Assembly (NCBI GenBank): GCA_022009755.1
Contig: CP091722.1
Location: forward strand, 566,001 to 630,000
Source: Oscillospiraceae bacterium
GTDB lineage: Bacteria > Bacillota > Clostridia > Christensenellales > QALW01
Direction: 5' to 3'
Length of the DNA stretch: 64,000 nucleotides
Each line of letters opens with the position of its first letter. Position 1 is the stretch's first letter. Of the stretch, positions 16,974 through 25,837 are shown piece after piece. The position numbers and the translations under genes were made by a program. The notes below the pieces were generated by a model, which had not been told where the DNA came from, made no database searches, and worked only from the letters and a program-made list of their open reading frames with translations.

Positions 16974-17810
16974 ATGAAAAAAGTATTCCGACTGCTTATT
17001 GCAGCCACCATTGCAGCGTTGCTGATTCTTCCGGTTTGCGCAAGCGCCGCCGCTCCCACACCCTGGTCCGACAAGAGCATGAACATTTTTGTTCTTGAGG
17101 ATTTTGAAGGTTTGTCCGGCAATGCCGCATCCACCTATTGCAACACGATTCTTGAATCAGAATACAAAAACGGAGGCCTTCTTATAACCTCCAACAGTGA
17201 TTGGACAGGCAATGTTCAGTACAAAACCCAGAAGCGTCACCAGATGACATCGCTTAAGGGAATTGTCGGCTTTGGCATGTATGTTAAAAACACACTGAGC
17301 CAGCCCGTAGGCTTTGTCGGCCACTGGTACGGCTGCCCCGCCGAAGGTATGGAATCCGAATATGCCGATGTCGTGGCAAATAAGTCCTTTTACGCCGTAA
17401 GCAAGGACGGCGCCGTCACTTCCTGCACCACCGGCGCAAACGGCATGACCATCATATCCAATGATGACAACGGCGATCCCATAGATGGTATCCCCGCCGG
17501 CTTTGAAGGCTATCTGCTTTTCACCTTTGATTCTCTTAAAGGTGTATGGCATAACACCGATTTCGGTAAGATTGCCGTCAACCCCAATGCCACCGATCTT
17601 ATAGGACTTCGTCTTGGACAGATCGTTCCGGAGGACGGCAAGGGTCTCCTTATTGCTAATCTGTTCGTATACGGCACCTCCGAAATGGAGAAGAACGACA
17701 TTATCAAAGTAAACGATCCCGGCAGCCAGACCGCAGATGTTTCCGTTCTTTGCTACGCTGCAGCCGCAGTTGCAGGTCTTGGCTCGCTCGTAATTGCTAA
17801 AAAGAAATAA
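16974..17810 (+). CDS. Secreted surface protein with C-terminal anchor-like tail
   Basis: 278 residues. Start at 16974 behind AGGAGGAGAAACAC; a longer frame from 16848 has no such site. A clear signal peptide (residues 1-26, LLIAATIAALLILPVCASA) is followed by a globular part of about 220 residues with alternating hydrophobic strands (FEDFEG-like opening, GFGMYVKN, GFEGYLLFTFDSL), reminiscent of jelly-roll carbohydrate-binding modules. The C-terminus is GSQTADVSVL, a hydrophobic stretch and KKK: the layout of a sortase signal but without a clean LPXTG or NPXTG. Divergent from the PocR/AraC gene and probably controlled by it. Polysaccharide binding is a guess from fold impression only. Confidence 0.75.
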   Translation: MKKVFRLLIAATIAALLILPVCASAAAPTPWSDKSMNIFVLEDFEGLSGNAASTYCNTILESEYKNGGLLITSNSDWTGNVQYKTQKRHQMTSLKGIVGFGMYVKNTLSQPVGFVGHWYGCPAEGMESEYADVVANKSFYAVSKDGAVTSCTTGANGMTIISNDDNGDPIDGIPAGFEGYLLFTFDSLKGVWHNTDFGKIAVNPNATDLIGLRLGQIVPEDGKGLLIANLFVYGTSEMEKNDIIKVNDPGSQTADVSVLCYAAAAVAGLGSLVIAKKK

Positions 17811-17833
17811 TCCGCATCCGTTTTGTTTAATCA

Positions 17834-17860
17834 GCCTCCGGGATATCCCGGAGGCATTTC
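17834..17860 (+). terminator. Terminator of the surface protein gene
   Basis: Perfect inverted repeat GCCTCCGGGAT (17834-17844) and ATCCCGGAGGC (17845-17855), 24 bases after the stop codon. Confidence 0.65.
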
Positions 17861-17920
17861 ACGGCAAGCATTTTTCCTTCAATTTAAAAAAGCATATTAA
17901 AAAATCATCAAAATTTACAC

Positions 17921-17949
17921 AAAAAACGCCTGTTTTTCAGGCGTTTTTT
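17921..17949. terminator. Bidirectional terminator
   Basis: AAAAAACGCCTG (17921-17932), five T, CAGGCGTTTTTT (17938-17949). It separates the plus-strand surface protein from the minus-strand P-II/DUF1538 operon and can serve both. Confidence 0.88.
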
Positions 17950-17983
17950 CATGTTTTTTTGCATAAAATCAGCTGTTTTTTTA

Positions 17984-18673
17984 TTATTTCAGGCCCATTA
18001 CCTCGTCGACGGGAAGCGACACAACTATGCCGTGCGCTTCGGTGGAAAGGCCGCATTTATCCGCAATTGCCGTCATAATCCCATGTTTTTTATCTTTTTC
18101 AGCAAGAATCACCACAAATTCCTGCTCGTCCTGTTCGGATATTCCCAGATTTGCAGCAACATCATGCTCACAGGTGCGGCTTCCCTTTATCAATGTGCCG
18201 CCGCGCGCACCCGCCTCGCGCGCCGCATGAACGACTTCCTCAGTGAAGCCGCGCGCCACAGATACCCATATTAACGAATATGCCGTATTGTTGTCACTCA
18301 TATGTTTATCCTCCTCCCGATTTTCCTTAACAGAATCATTTTTTTCTTTTACGGATGTGATAAGCTGCATCTGCGCACCTGTCAGCACAACCGAAAAACC
18401 GATTCCGCCGCCCCGTTCCCAAAACGAAACCGCCTTGTCCAACGCTCTGAAAACGCCGTTCACCCTGCTCTTTTGCATAATAGAGAGGCTTACCATTCTT
18501 CCTGTTCCTCCCATACCTAAAATATCAAGAATTTCCGACGGAGCAGTGCCCACACCCCTGCATTGATAGTATATGGGTATATTCAATGAAGTAAACGCCG
18601 CTTTAAGCTTTTGTTCTTTTTCGGAAGGAACAATGCATATCACGGCCCGCATGCCGTCTTGATTATTGTTCAT
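17984..18673 (-). CDS. Tandem P-II-like regulatory protein
   Basis: 229 residues made of two P-II-like (GlnB-fold) halves: about residues 8-105 (MRAVICIVPSEKEQKLKAAF) and about 130-229 (YSLIWVSVARGFTEEVVHAA, then GARGGTLIKGSRT), joined by a charged linker. In each half the pattern strand, helix, T-loop region, strand is visible; the ARGGTLI part resembles the T-loop base of P-II. P-II proteins sense nucleotides and 2-oxoglutarate and act on transporters or enzymes. The gene overlaps the following DUF1538 gene by 4 bases (ATGA) and would be the last cistron of the operon. Probable role: regulatory partner of the DUF1538 membrane proteins. Confidence 0.75.
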   Translation of the reverse strand: MNNNQDGMRAVICIVPSEKEQKLKAAFTSLNIPIYYQCRGVGTAPSEILDILGMGGTGRMVSLSIMQKSRVNGVFRALDKAVSFWERGGGIGFSVVLTGAQMQLITSVKEKNDSVKENREEDKHMSDNNTAYSLIWVSVARGFTEEVVHAAREAGARGGTLIKGSRTCEHDVAANLGISEQDEQEFVVILAEKDKKHGIMTAIADKCGLSTEAHGIVVSLPVDEVMGLK

Positions 18674-19398
18674 ATATCCTCCTCAAGCTCGACGATGGTA
18701 TCGTCATATTTGACAGTATCGACATTGCTGCGGGATTTTATCCTATACAGCAGCCCCATTATCTGTATTGATATAAGCGGTGCAAGAGCCACCATTGCCA
18801 CAACGCCAAAGGCATCCGTTACGACATTTCCTCCTACCGCTATACATGCGCCGATAGACAACGGCAGCAAAAAGGTGGAGGTCATAGGTCCGCTTGCCAC
18901 TCCGCCGGAGTCAAAGGCAATGCCTACAAACACGGGAGAAACAAACAGAGAAAGCATGGTTGCGATAATATAGCCCGGTATAAGGATATAATAAATGCTG
19001 AAGCCGAGTATTACCCTTGCCATCGAAAGCGCAACGGCACAGGCGACGCTTGCGGAGAGAGCAAGATTCATCATTTTTTTAGTGACGGTACCGCCCGTGA
19101 TTTCTTCTACCTGATTGTTGAGCACATGCACCGCCGGTTCCGCCTGAACTATATAATAGCCGATTATTGCGCCTATCGGTATAAGCAGCCACTTGTACTC
19201 CCCTTCCGCTATTACATGACCGATTGACTGTCCCACCGGAGCAAATCCGAAATTAACGCCGGTAAGAAACATAACAAGACCTATATATGTATACAGAAAG
19301 CCGACCGTCATCTTCTTGATCTCGTGCAGCCTGTAATAGTGCGTTACAAGGGAAAACACATAAAACAGCGCCGCAACAGGAAGTATGCTTATTGCCAC
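18670..19398 (-). CDS. DUF1538 membrane protein (second copy)
   Basis: 242-residue integral membrane protein with about seven predicted helices. Family features: EPAVHVLNNQVEEITGGTVTK at the cytoplasmic loop, and the repeated glycine-rich block FDSGGVASGPMTSTFLLP (about residues 168-185), which also occurs in the neighbouring protein as FDAGGVTTGPMTVPFIMA. DUF1538 proteins are predicted transporters found with P-II-like partners; the substrate is not known. The start overlaps the end of the upstream DUF1538 gene by 10 bases and the stop overlaps the P-II gene by 4, indicating tight coupling. Confidence 0.85.
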   Translation of the reverse strand: MAISILPVAALFYVFSLVTHYYRLHEIKKMTVGFLYTYIGLVMFLTGVNFGFAPVGQSIGHVIAEGEYKWLLIPIGAIIGYYIVQAEPAVHVLNNQVEEITGGTVTKKMMNLALSASVACAVALSMARVILGFSIYYILIPGYIIATMLSLFVSPVFVGIAFDSGGVASGPMTSTFLLPLSIGACIAVGGNVVTDAFGVVAMVALAPLISIQIMGLLYRIKSRSNVDTVKYDDTIVELEEDI

Positions 19399-20177
19399 TT
19401 CTTTGCATAGCCCGGAAATGTTTTTATAAACAGCGTTAAAACATCCCGACTTGTTTCCACCTGCGGTATTTGCGCAACCTCGTACACGGCTTCGCCGGGA
19501 TTAAAGCAAATACCGAGGATAATTACCATCATTATCGGTCCGACACTGCACAGAGCTATAAGACCAAAGCTGTCCGATGAGCTCTCTTTATCGCTTCGCA
19601 TTGCGCTTAAACCGACACCAAGCGCCATAATAAACGGCACCGTCATAGGCCCCGTAGTCACCCCGCCGGCATCAAAGGCAACCGCCGCAAAGCTGTCGGG
19701 AGCGGCTATGGAAAGCAGAAAAAGCGCCGCATAAAGAACAATAAGCACCAGCGAAAGCCGTATCTTTTTATAAATTCGTATAACGGCAAGCACAAGGAAT
19801 GCCCCCACGCCCAACGCCACTGCCCATATAAGCAGCCGCGAGGGAATTGAAGCAACCTGATCCGCGAGCACCTGAAGATCGGGCTCCGCTATGGTTATAA
19901 GCACGCCCATTACAAACGCGCTGATTATTATAAGCCACATTTTTTTCTTTTTGTTAAGGTACTGCCCTATTCCCTTGCCAAACGGGGTCATTGCCATCTC
20001 GGCGCCCAGCTGAAAAAATCCCATGCCGATTATCAGACAAGCCGCGCCTACAATAAAAATCAGCGCAGTGCCCACATCCATAGGTGCAAGAGAAACGCTT
20101 AAAAGCTGCACAATTATCGTGATCGGCAATACGCTTACCAATGATTCTTTGATTTTTTCTCTCAGCTTTTCATGCAT
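19389..20177 (-). CDS. DUF1538 membrane protein (first copy)
   Basis: 262 residues, about seven membrane helices, paralogous to the next gene downstream. It contains IGMGFFQLGAEMAMTPFG (about residues 49-66), AEPDLQVLADQV (about 97-108) and the FDAGGVTTGPMTVPF motif. Two DUF1538 units encoded in tandem, here as separate proteins, suggest a two-part membrane complex with internal pseudo-symmetry. First gene of the operon, with a likely promoter at 20346-20374. Transport function is a family prediction only. Confidence 0.85.
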   Translation of the reverse strand: MHEKLREKIKESLVSVLPITIIVQLLSVSLAPMDVGTALIFIVGAACLIIGMGFFQLGAEMAMTPFGKGIGQYLNKKKKMWLIIISAFVMGVLITIAEPDLQVLADQVASIPSRLLIWAVALGVGAFLVLAVIRIYKKIRLSLVLIVLYAALFLLSIAAPDSFAAVAFDAGGVTTGPMTVPFIMALGVGLSAMRSDKESSSDSFGLIALCSVGPIMMVIILGICFNPGEAVYEVAQIPQVETSRDVLTLFIKTFPGYAKKWQ

Positions 20178-20600
20178 TACCGCCCCTCCTTTTTATCTTT
20201 ATTTGCATTTTGTCCGCATTTTTTATATACGCCGTTTTTTTGCGTGATTTTTAACTAAGCTTTTTTTAATAAATTATAGTGCGCTTATTATAATGCATGC
20301 GCACCTGTCACTGCCACCAGCCTCGCCGAATTAAATACTTATTTAATTATATCATGTTTCGCACCAAAACGCAATACCGGGTTTGACACTCATATACACT
20401 TCAAATTAAACGGCTTATATGCCCGTTTACGAAAATACAATCCGATCGGCTCCCGTTTTCGGCATTGATTATGGGAATTTTTTTGCCCTATAAATGAATT
20501 TTGCCTCTTTATTTTTTGTTGATGATATATTATAATACTGTTATATTTATAATATGAATTGACGCGGCTATAACCGACGCGTCACAGAAGGACGGTTAAT
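20178..20600. promoter_or_regulatory. Divergent intergenic region: DUF1538 operon and rhamnulokinase
   Basis: 423 bases without a gene. Minus-strand promoter candidate for the DUF1538 operon at 20346-20374 (TTGCGT, 17 bases, TATAAT). An inverted repeat GTGCGC (20279-20284)/GCGCAC (20299-20304) with TATAAT inside lies between that promoter and the gene, a possible operator. Close to rhamnulokinase a second inverted repeat TGACGCG (20560-20566)/CGCGTCA (20578-20584) ends 16 bases before the GTG start. Confidence 0.5.
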
Positions 20601-22076
20601 GTGATAAAAAAACATCTTGCATTTGATTTCGGCGCTTCCGGCGGACGCGCAATACTCGGCGTTTATGAGAACGGCAAGCTGACCCTTACGGAAATACACA
20701 GATTTCTCAACGAGCCGGTAGAAACAAACGGCACCCTGCACTGGGACGCTCTGCGTTTGTTTCACGAACTGAAGCAGGGCCTGCTAAAGGCTCAGCAGCA
20801 GGGACATACCGACATTGAAACCATAGGCATTGATACCTGGGGCGTAGATTTCGGTCTGCTTGATAACGGCGACCTTTTAGGCAATCCAGTTCATTACCGC
20901 GACGGCAGAACCGACGGCATGATAGAAAAAAGCTTTGCCGTTATGCCGAAAGAACAGCAGTATGCGCACTGCGGTCTTCAGTTTATGCAATTCAACACTC
21001 TGTATCAGCTTATGGCAGTAAAAAGAGATTCTCCCGAAATTCTTGATATCGCCAAGCAGGCACTGTTTATGCCGGATCTGTTCAATTATTTTCTTACAGG
21101 CGCCAGAGTGTGCGAACAGACGATTGCCAGCACCTCCGCCCTGTGCAACCCGGCAACGCACGATTTTGACACCGACCTAATGCACACTTTTTCGCTGCGT
21201 GACGATCTTTTCCCGAAAACGGTAAAGCCCGGCACGGTAACAGGTCATCTGAGGGAAAGCATAATAAAAGAGCTTGGCCTTAAATATAATCCTGCGGTTA
21301 TTTCCGTTGCACAGCACGATACCGCCAGTGCCGTAATGGCCGTTCCCGCCGATGGCGAGCATTTTGCATACATTTCCAGCGGCACCTGGTCGCTATTGGG
21401 AACCGAAACATCCGCTCCCTGCCTTAGCGATGAAGCCATGAGCCTTAATTTTACCAACGAAGGCGGATATAACGATACCACAAGGCTGCTTAAAAACATT
21501 ATGGGGCTTTGGATAATACAGGAATGCAAACGCCAGTGGGACCGTGCCGGTGAAGTTTACTCCTTCGGCGAGCTGGCCGATATGGCCTCCAAGGCTCAAC
21601 CGCTGCGCTGTCTTATTGATCCCGATGACGATCTGTTTATGACCCCGAATGCCATGGTGGACCGCATAGGCGCATATTGCGAAAAAACGGGCCAGTATGT
21701 TCCGAAAACACACGGTGAAGTTGCCCGCTGCGTATACGAAAGCCTTGCAATGAAATACCGCTTTGCATTGGAAGGTCTGGAAAAAATAACGGGAACCCAT
21801 ATGCCGGTACTGCATGTTGTGGGCGGCGGATGCCAGAACAAAGCCCTTTGCCAATATACCGCCGATGCAATAGGCCGCGATGTTATTGCAGGTCCCATAG
21901 AGGCAACCGCCATAGGCAATATCGTATGCCAGATGATAGCCTCGGGAGAGCTTGCAGATCTTAAGCAGGGGCGCGCAATGATTGCCGATTCATTTGAAAC
22001 AACAGTATACCATCCCGCCGATACCGCAGCGTGGGATGCAAAGTATGTCGATTTTCTCAAGCTTATTAAGCATTGA
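20601..22076 (+). CDS. rhaB: Rhamnulokinase (FGGY family)
   Basis: 491 residues. GTG start; the overlapping ATG at 20599 is followed at once by TGA. It phosphorylates L-rhamnulose to rhamnulose 1-phosphate. FGGY signatures: the N-terminal phosphate loop FDFGASGGRAILG (residues 8-20; GASGGR is the rhamnulokinase form), IDTWGVDFGLLD (about 77-88), HDTASAVMAVP and ISSGTWSLLG (about 255-266), and the C-terminal ATP site LHVVGGGCQNKALCQYTAD. The GTWSLLG sequence is characteristic of rhamnulokinase over other FGGY kinases. A class II aldolase, the next step of the pathway, follows after a terminator-like hairpin. No isomerase or rhamnose transporter is in view. Confidence 0.92.
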   Translation: MIKKHLAFDFGASGGRAILGVYENGKLTLTEIHRFLNEPVETNGTLHWDALRLFHELKQGLLKAQQQGHTDIETIGIDTWGVDFGLLDNGDLLGNPVHYRDGRTDGMIEKSFAVMPKEQQYAHCGLQFMQFNTLYQLMAVKRDSPEILDIAKQALFMPDLFNYFLTGARVCEQTIASTSALCNPATHDFDTDLMHTFSLRDDLFPKTVKPGTVTGHLRESIIKELGLKYNPAVISVAQHDTASAVMAVPADGEHFAYISSGTWSLLGTETSAPCLSDEAMSLNFTNEGGYNDTTRLLKNIMGLWIIQECKRQWDRAGEVYSFGELADMASKAQPLRCLIDPDDDLFMTPNAMVDRIGAYCEKTGQYVPKTHGEVARCVYESLAMKYRFALEGLEKITGTHMPVLHVVGGGCQNKALCQYTADAIGRDVIAGPIEATAIGNIVCQMIASGELADLKQGRAMIADSFETTVYHPADTAAWDAKYVDFLKLIKH

Positions 22077-22084
22077 GTTTATAA

Positions 22085-22114
22085 GCGGGATGCGTGCCGC
22101 ATCCCGCAATTTTT
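22085..22114 (+). terminator. Hairpin terminator between rhamnulokinase and aldolase
   Basis: Perfect 10-bp stem GCGGGATGCG (22085-22094)/CGCATCCCGC (22098-22107), loop TGC, then AATTTTT. Read-through or a second promoter would be needed for the aldolase. Confidence 0.75.
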
Positions 22115-22180
22115 ACATCGTCAAAGCCAAGGTCAATACAGTTTCCCATTTCCCGACAAAATGTTAAAGGAGATAAGGTT

Positions 22181-23203
22181 ATGTGTACAGTACCAAACGA
22201 TGAAAGTTTATTTAACAGCTATATTTCGGTAAGCCGCGAGCTGGGTCAGCAGCCGTACTCGATACAGGCGGGCGGCGGTAACACATCAGTAAAAATCGGC
22301 GAAAATCTTTTTGTAAAGGCCTCCGGCTGCTGCCTGAAGGATATGAGTTCATCCTCAGGATATGTCGCCATACCGCTGAGCGAGCTGCGCAGCATCTTTG
22401 AGCATTCCGACCGCGGAATAAACAGTGAAGCCCAAACCTCAGCCGCGGTATGCAGCCTTGCCGCACCACCCTCCGCCTCCGCACCGGCGCGTCCGTCCGT
22501 GGAAGCCGGTTTCCACGCCTTTTTAGGCACTGCCGTGCTTCATTCCCACGCAGCACAGATCAATCTTTTTACATGCACGGCCGGAGGAATGTCAAATGCA
22601 GCAAATATGCTGGAGGCTGCCGGAATTCCATGCATCTGTTTTCCCTTTACGGACCCGGGGGCTGAGCTTGCATTTGCAATTATCGATGCAAAGAATGCCG
22701 CCGACACGGCCTTCCCGCAGGTGCTGCTTTTGAAAAATCACGGCCTTATCGTATGGGCGGATACCCCTGAGCAGGCCCTGTCCCTGCATGCGCGTGTACT
22801 AAGAACAATAACCGAAGGGTTTTCGCTCCCCCGCTATCCTGTCCCTCTACTTAAAAAGTGTGCAGACGGGTGGCTGTCGGACGACGGACTGATAGACACA
22901 ATGGTTAAACGCGGCACTTTGAATGACAAGCGGCTGGGCACAAATTTATTGTATCCCGACCAATTGGTTTATCTCAACGCACGGCTCGGCATGCCGGACG
23001 GACTGGAATTTCGGGAGGACACGGTATTGTACAGCGGCAACTACAATACGGCCATGGCACTTGAGGAATCCTTGCTGGCCTGTGCCTATATTCTGAATAC
23101 CGCTGACAAACTCGGATTATCCATTGATGAAATGCCGCAAAGCGGAGTGAGCTTTATTAAGGGCTGGGATGCGGAAAAATACCGCAGCAAAATGCTTCAT
23201 TAG
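22181..23203 (+). CDS. Class II aldolase, probable rhamnulose-1-phosphate aldolase
   Basis: 340 residues. ATG at 22181 chosen for AAAGGAGATAAGGTT just upstream. Class II aldolase/adducin fold: phosphate-binding AGGGNTSVKIG (about residues 27-37), VKASGCCLKDM, zinc ligands in LHSHAAQINLFT (about 130-141) and LKNHGLIVW (about 190-198). The AGGGNTS beginning resembles the aldolase part of the bifunctional RhaD/aldehyde dehydrogenase proteins rather than the short E. coli RhaD. Next to rhamnulokinase, the obvious reaction is cleavage of rhamnulose 1-phosphate to dihydroxyacetone phosphate and lactaldehyde; the substrate is inferred from context. Confidence 0.82.
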   Translation: MCTVPNDESLFNSYISVSRELGQQPYSIQAGGGNTSVKIGENLFVKASGCCLKDMSSSSGYVAIPLSELRSIFEHSDRGINSEAQTSAAVCSLAAPPSASAPARPSVEAGFHAFLGTAVLHSHAAQINLFTCTAGGMSNAANMLEAAGIPCICFPFTDPGAELAFAIIDAKNAADTAFPQVLLLKNHGLIVWADTPEQALSLHARVLRTITEGFSLPRYPVPLLKKCADGWLSDDGLIDTMVKRGTLNDKRLGTNLLYPDQLVYLNARLGMPDGLEFREDTVLYSGNYNTAMALEESLLACAYILNTADKLGLSIDEMPQSGVSFIKGWDAEKYRSKMLH

Positions 23204-23271
23204 GACTTCTGCTTGACGAGGAAACACAATGATACTATACTGATTGCAAAACACACCGAAAGGATCAAAAG

Positions 23272-25193
23272 ATGAAAGACGGATTCATAAAAGCCGCAGC
23301 GGCTTCACCGGAGATAAGAGTAGCGGATTGCGATTATAATGCCGATGCAATAATAAACTCCGTGATGCAGCTTGCCCAGGAACAAGTTAAGCTTGCCGTA
23401 TTTCCGGAGCTTTGCATTACAGGATATACCTGCGGCGACCTTTTTTTGCAAAAAGCTCTCCTTGATGCCGCCGAAAGGGCAGTCCGGCTCATTGCCTGCA
23501 AAACCTGCAGCTGTGATATTATATTTGCCGTAGGCACTCCGATTTCGGTACAAAACCGCCTGTACAACTGTGCCGTAATAATCAACAGGGGCAAGATACA
23601 CGGAATAGTGCCTAAAAGCTTTATTCCGAACTATTCCGAATTCTACGAGCTGCGTCATTTTTCTCCCGCTCCGGCCGATAATACCAAAGTCCGGTATGCC
23701 GGGCAGTCTGTTTTATTCGGCACCGACTTGCTTTTTTGCTGTGAAACCATGCCGGAATTATGCATTGCCGCAGAGATATGCGAGGATCTTTGGGTGCCGC
23801 AGAGTCCGTCCGTACGACACTGCAAGGCGGGGGCAAACATTATTATCAATCTTTCCGCCAGCGACGAAACTATCGGCAAGGCGGAATACCGGCGCAAGCT
23901 TATCTCAATGCAAAGCGCCAAGCTCATTTGCGGCTATATATATGCCGATGCTTCGATTGGTGAGTCAACTACGGATATGGTGTTTGCCGGTCATAAGCTA
24001 ATAGCGGAAAACGGCACCGTACTTGCGCAAAGCAAGCTGTTTGATACCGGCTGTGTTGTTTCGGAGCTGGATGTTCAGCGTCTTAACGGCGAACGCCGCA
24101 GAATGAATACCTTCTGCAATGAGCAGACCTCCGAAAACAAACATGTAATGGTACCGTTTTCGCTTGATCCCGTATCCACCGTGCTCACACGCTTTATTGC
24201 GCCGAATCCGTTCGTACCGAATTCCGATGCCGACCGGGACAGCCGCTGCGATGCAATTCTTCCATGCAGGCGCACGGGCTTGCCAAAAGAATAACCCATA
24301 CGCATGCCCGCAGTGTTGTTATAGGTGTTTCCGGCGGGCTGGACTCTACACTTGCGCTTTTGGTTGCTGTTCGCGCATTTGAGCTTTCCTCCAAACCTGT
24401 CAGTGACATTATTGCCGTTACAATGCCCTGCTTCGGCACAACCAAGCGCACAAAAAGCAATGCCGAACGCCTGTGCGAGCTTCTTGGCGTACAGCTGCGC
24501 TGTATTGATATAGCCGCCGCTGTAAAGCAGCATTTTTCCGATATCGGGCATGATCCTGCAGTAACGGATGTGGTGTACGAGAATTCCCAGGCACGCGAGC
24601 GCACTCAGATTCTTATGGACATAGCAAACCAGTCGGGCGGCTTTGTAATAGGAACGGGCGATTTGTCAGAGCTTGCTTTGGGATGGGCGACCTATAACGG
24701 CGACCATATGTCGGGCTACGGCGTAAACGCCTCCATTCCAAAAACACTTGTGCGACACATTGTAGGATATTTTGCACGGACCTGCGGAAAAAAGGAGCTC
24801 TCCGACATCCTGTCAGATATACTTGACACACCTGTCAGCCCCGAGCTTCTTCCTCCGGCCGGAGAGGAGATATCACAGCAGACGGAAGATATTGTAGGCC
24901 CGTATGAGCTGCACGATTTTTTCCTGTACTATTTTGTCCGATTCGGCTTTTCGCCGGATAAAATACGGCGGCTTGCAATTTACGCATGGCAGCATGCATA
25001 CAGCAGCGAAACAATAGATAAATGGCTCAGTATTTTTATGCACAGGTTTTTTGCGCAGCAATTCAAGCGTTCCTGCCTGCCGGACGGTCCGAAGGTAGGC
25101 TCCGTAACGCTCTCGCCGCGCGGCGACTGGCGAATGCCGTCTGATGCCTGCTCTGCGCTTTGGCTTAAATCTGTCAGCGAAGAATGCCGGTAA
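23272..25193 (+). CDS. nadE: Glutamine-dependent NAD+ synthetase (frame-broken)
   Basis: ATP- and glutamine-dependent amidation of nicotinate adenine dinucleotide. N-terminal nitrilase-type glutaminase domain with Glu in FPELCITGYTCGDLF, Lys in VPKSFIPNYSEFYE and the nucleophile Cys in AAEICEDLWVP; C-terminal synthetase with GVSGGLDSTLALL (PP-loop), GTGDLSELALGWATYNGDHM and the usual end. The two halves are in different frames. One T added to CTTCC at about 24260 gives DAILSMQAHGLAK and a protein of about 640 residues, the normal length. As the gene is generally essential and both halves are well conserved, a sequence error is likely. AAAGGATCAAAAG precedes the start. Confidence 0.93.
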
Positions 25194-25221
25194 TTACAGC
25201 TGGATTTTAATTCAATACAGC

Positions 25222-25260
25222 AAAAAGCCTCCGGCGCATTACTGTGCGCGGAGGCTTTTT
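25222..25260. terminator. Bidirectional terminator after nadE and yajC
   Basis: AAAAAGCCTCCG-GCGCA and TGCGC-GGAGGCTTTTT pair across a short loop, with A and T tracts on the two sides. It lies between nadE (plus) and yajC (minus). Confidence 0.88.
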
Positions 25261-25309
25261 AGCTTTTATAAGCAATTAATTCATGCAGAAAACAAAGCCG
25301 GCAGCGGGA

Positions 25310-25681
25310 TTATTTATTGGCGTTTTCAGCTTCCTTTTTGCTGAGATCTTCGGTATCGTCATCATATTCAACAACAGCGATATACTGCTTGTTGAAAACA
25401 AGGCTCGTGCCCTCGGGTCCGCCGGTAAGCACGGTAACAACACTGTCGCCGATCTCGGTTACGGTGCCGTATATACCGCAGGTCATCATAACCTTATCGC
25501 CCACCTTGAGGTTATTGCGGCGCTCAGCCATGATCTTCTGCTGCTTTCTCTGCTTTCTTCCCATAAACCAGAACAGAAACAGCATAAGTGCAAGCACTAC
25601 AAGCATCATTATTGTATACTCCCAGCTTCCGGCATTATTGCCGGCGGAAGTACTGTTTTCCAGCAAAACAAAATCCGTCAT
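25310..25681 (-). CDS. yajC: Preprotein translocase accessory subunit YajC
   Basis: 123 residues: a short N-terminal segment, one membrane helix (about 22-42, TIMMLVVLALMLFLFWFMGR), the basic RKQRKQQKIMAERRNNLKVGDKV motif region typical of YajC, then a small beta-barrel-like domain (VMTCGIYGTVTEIGD) and an acidic tail. YajC associates with SecDF and the holotranslocon. It lies downstream of tgt, a common bacterial order (tgt-yajC-secDF), though secDF is not here; a terminator follows instead. Confidence 0.92.
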   Translation of the reverse strand: MTDFVLLENSTSAGNNAGSWEYTIMMLVVLALMLFLFWFMGRKQRKQQKIMAERRNNLKVGDKVMMTCGIYGTVTEIGDSVVTVLTGGPEGTSLVFNKQYIAVVEYDDDTEDLSKKEAENANK

Positions 25682-25837
25682 AGTTCAAATCTCCCTTTCA
25701 TTTATGAATATATGATAATTGATTTTATCTTTTTGTGCAAGCAAAATTCGGTATTGCCGCCGTATTTAACAGAAAATTCATACAAATTTTGTACACATAC
25801 CCCGCATTTTGCTGTAAATTCCGTCAGGCAAAAGCAA

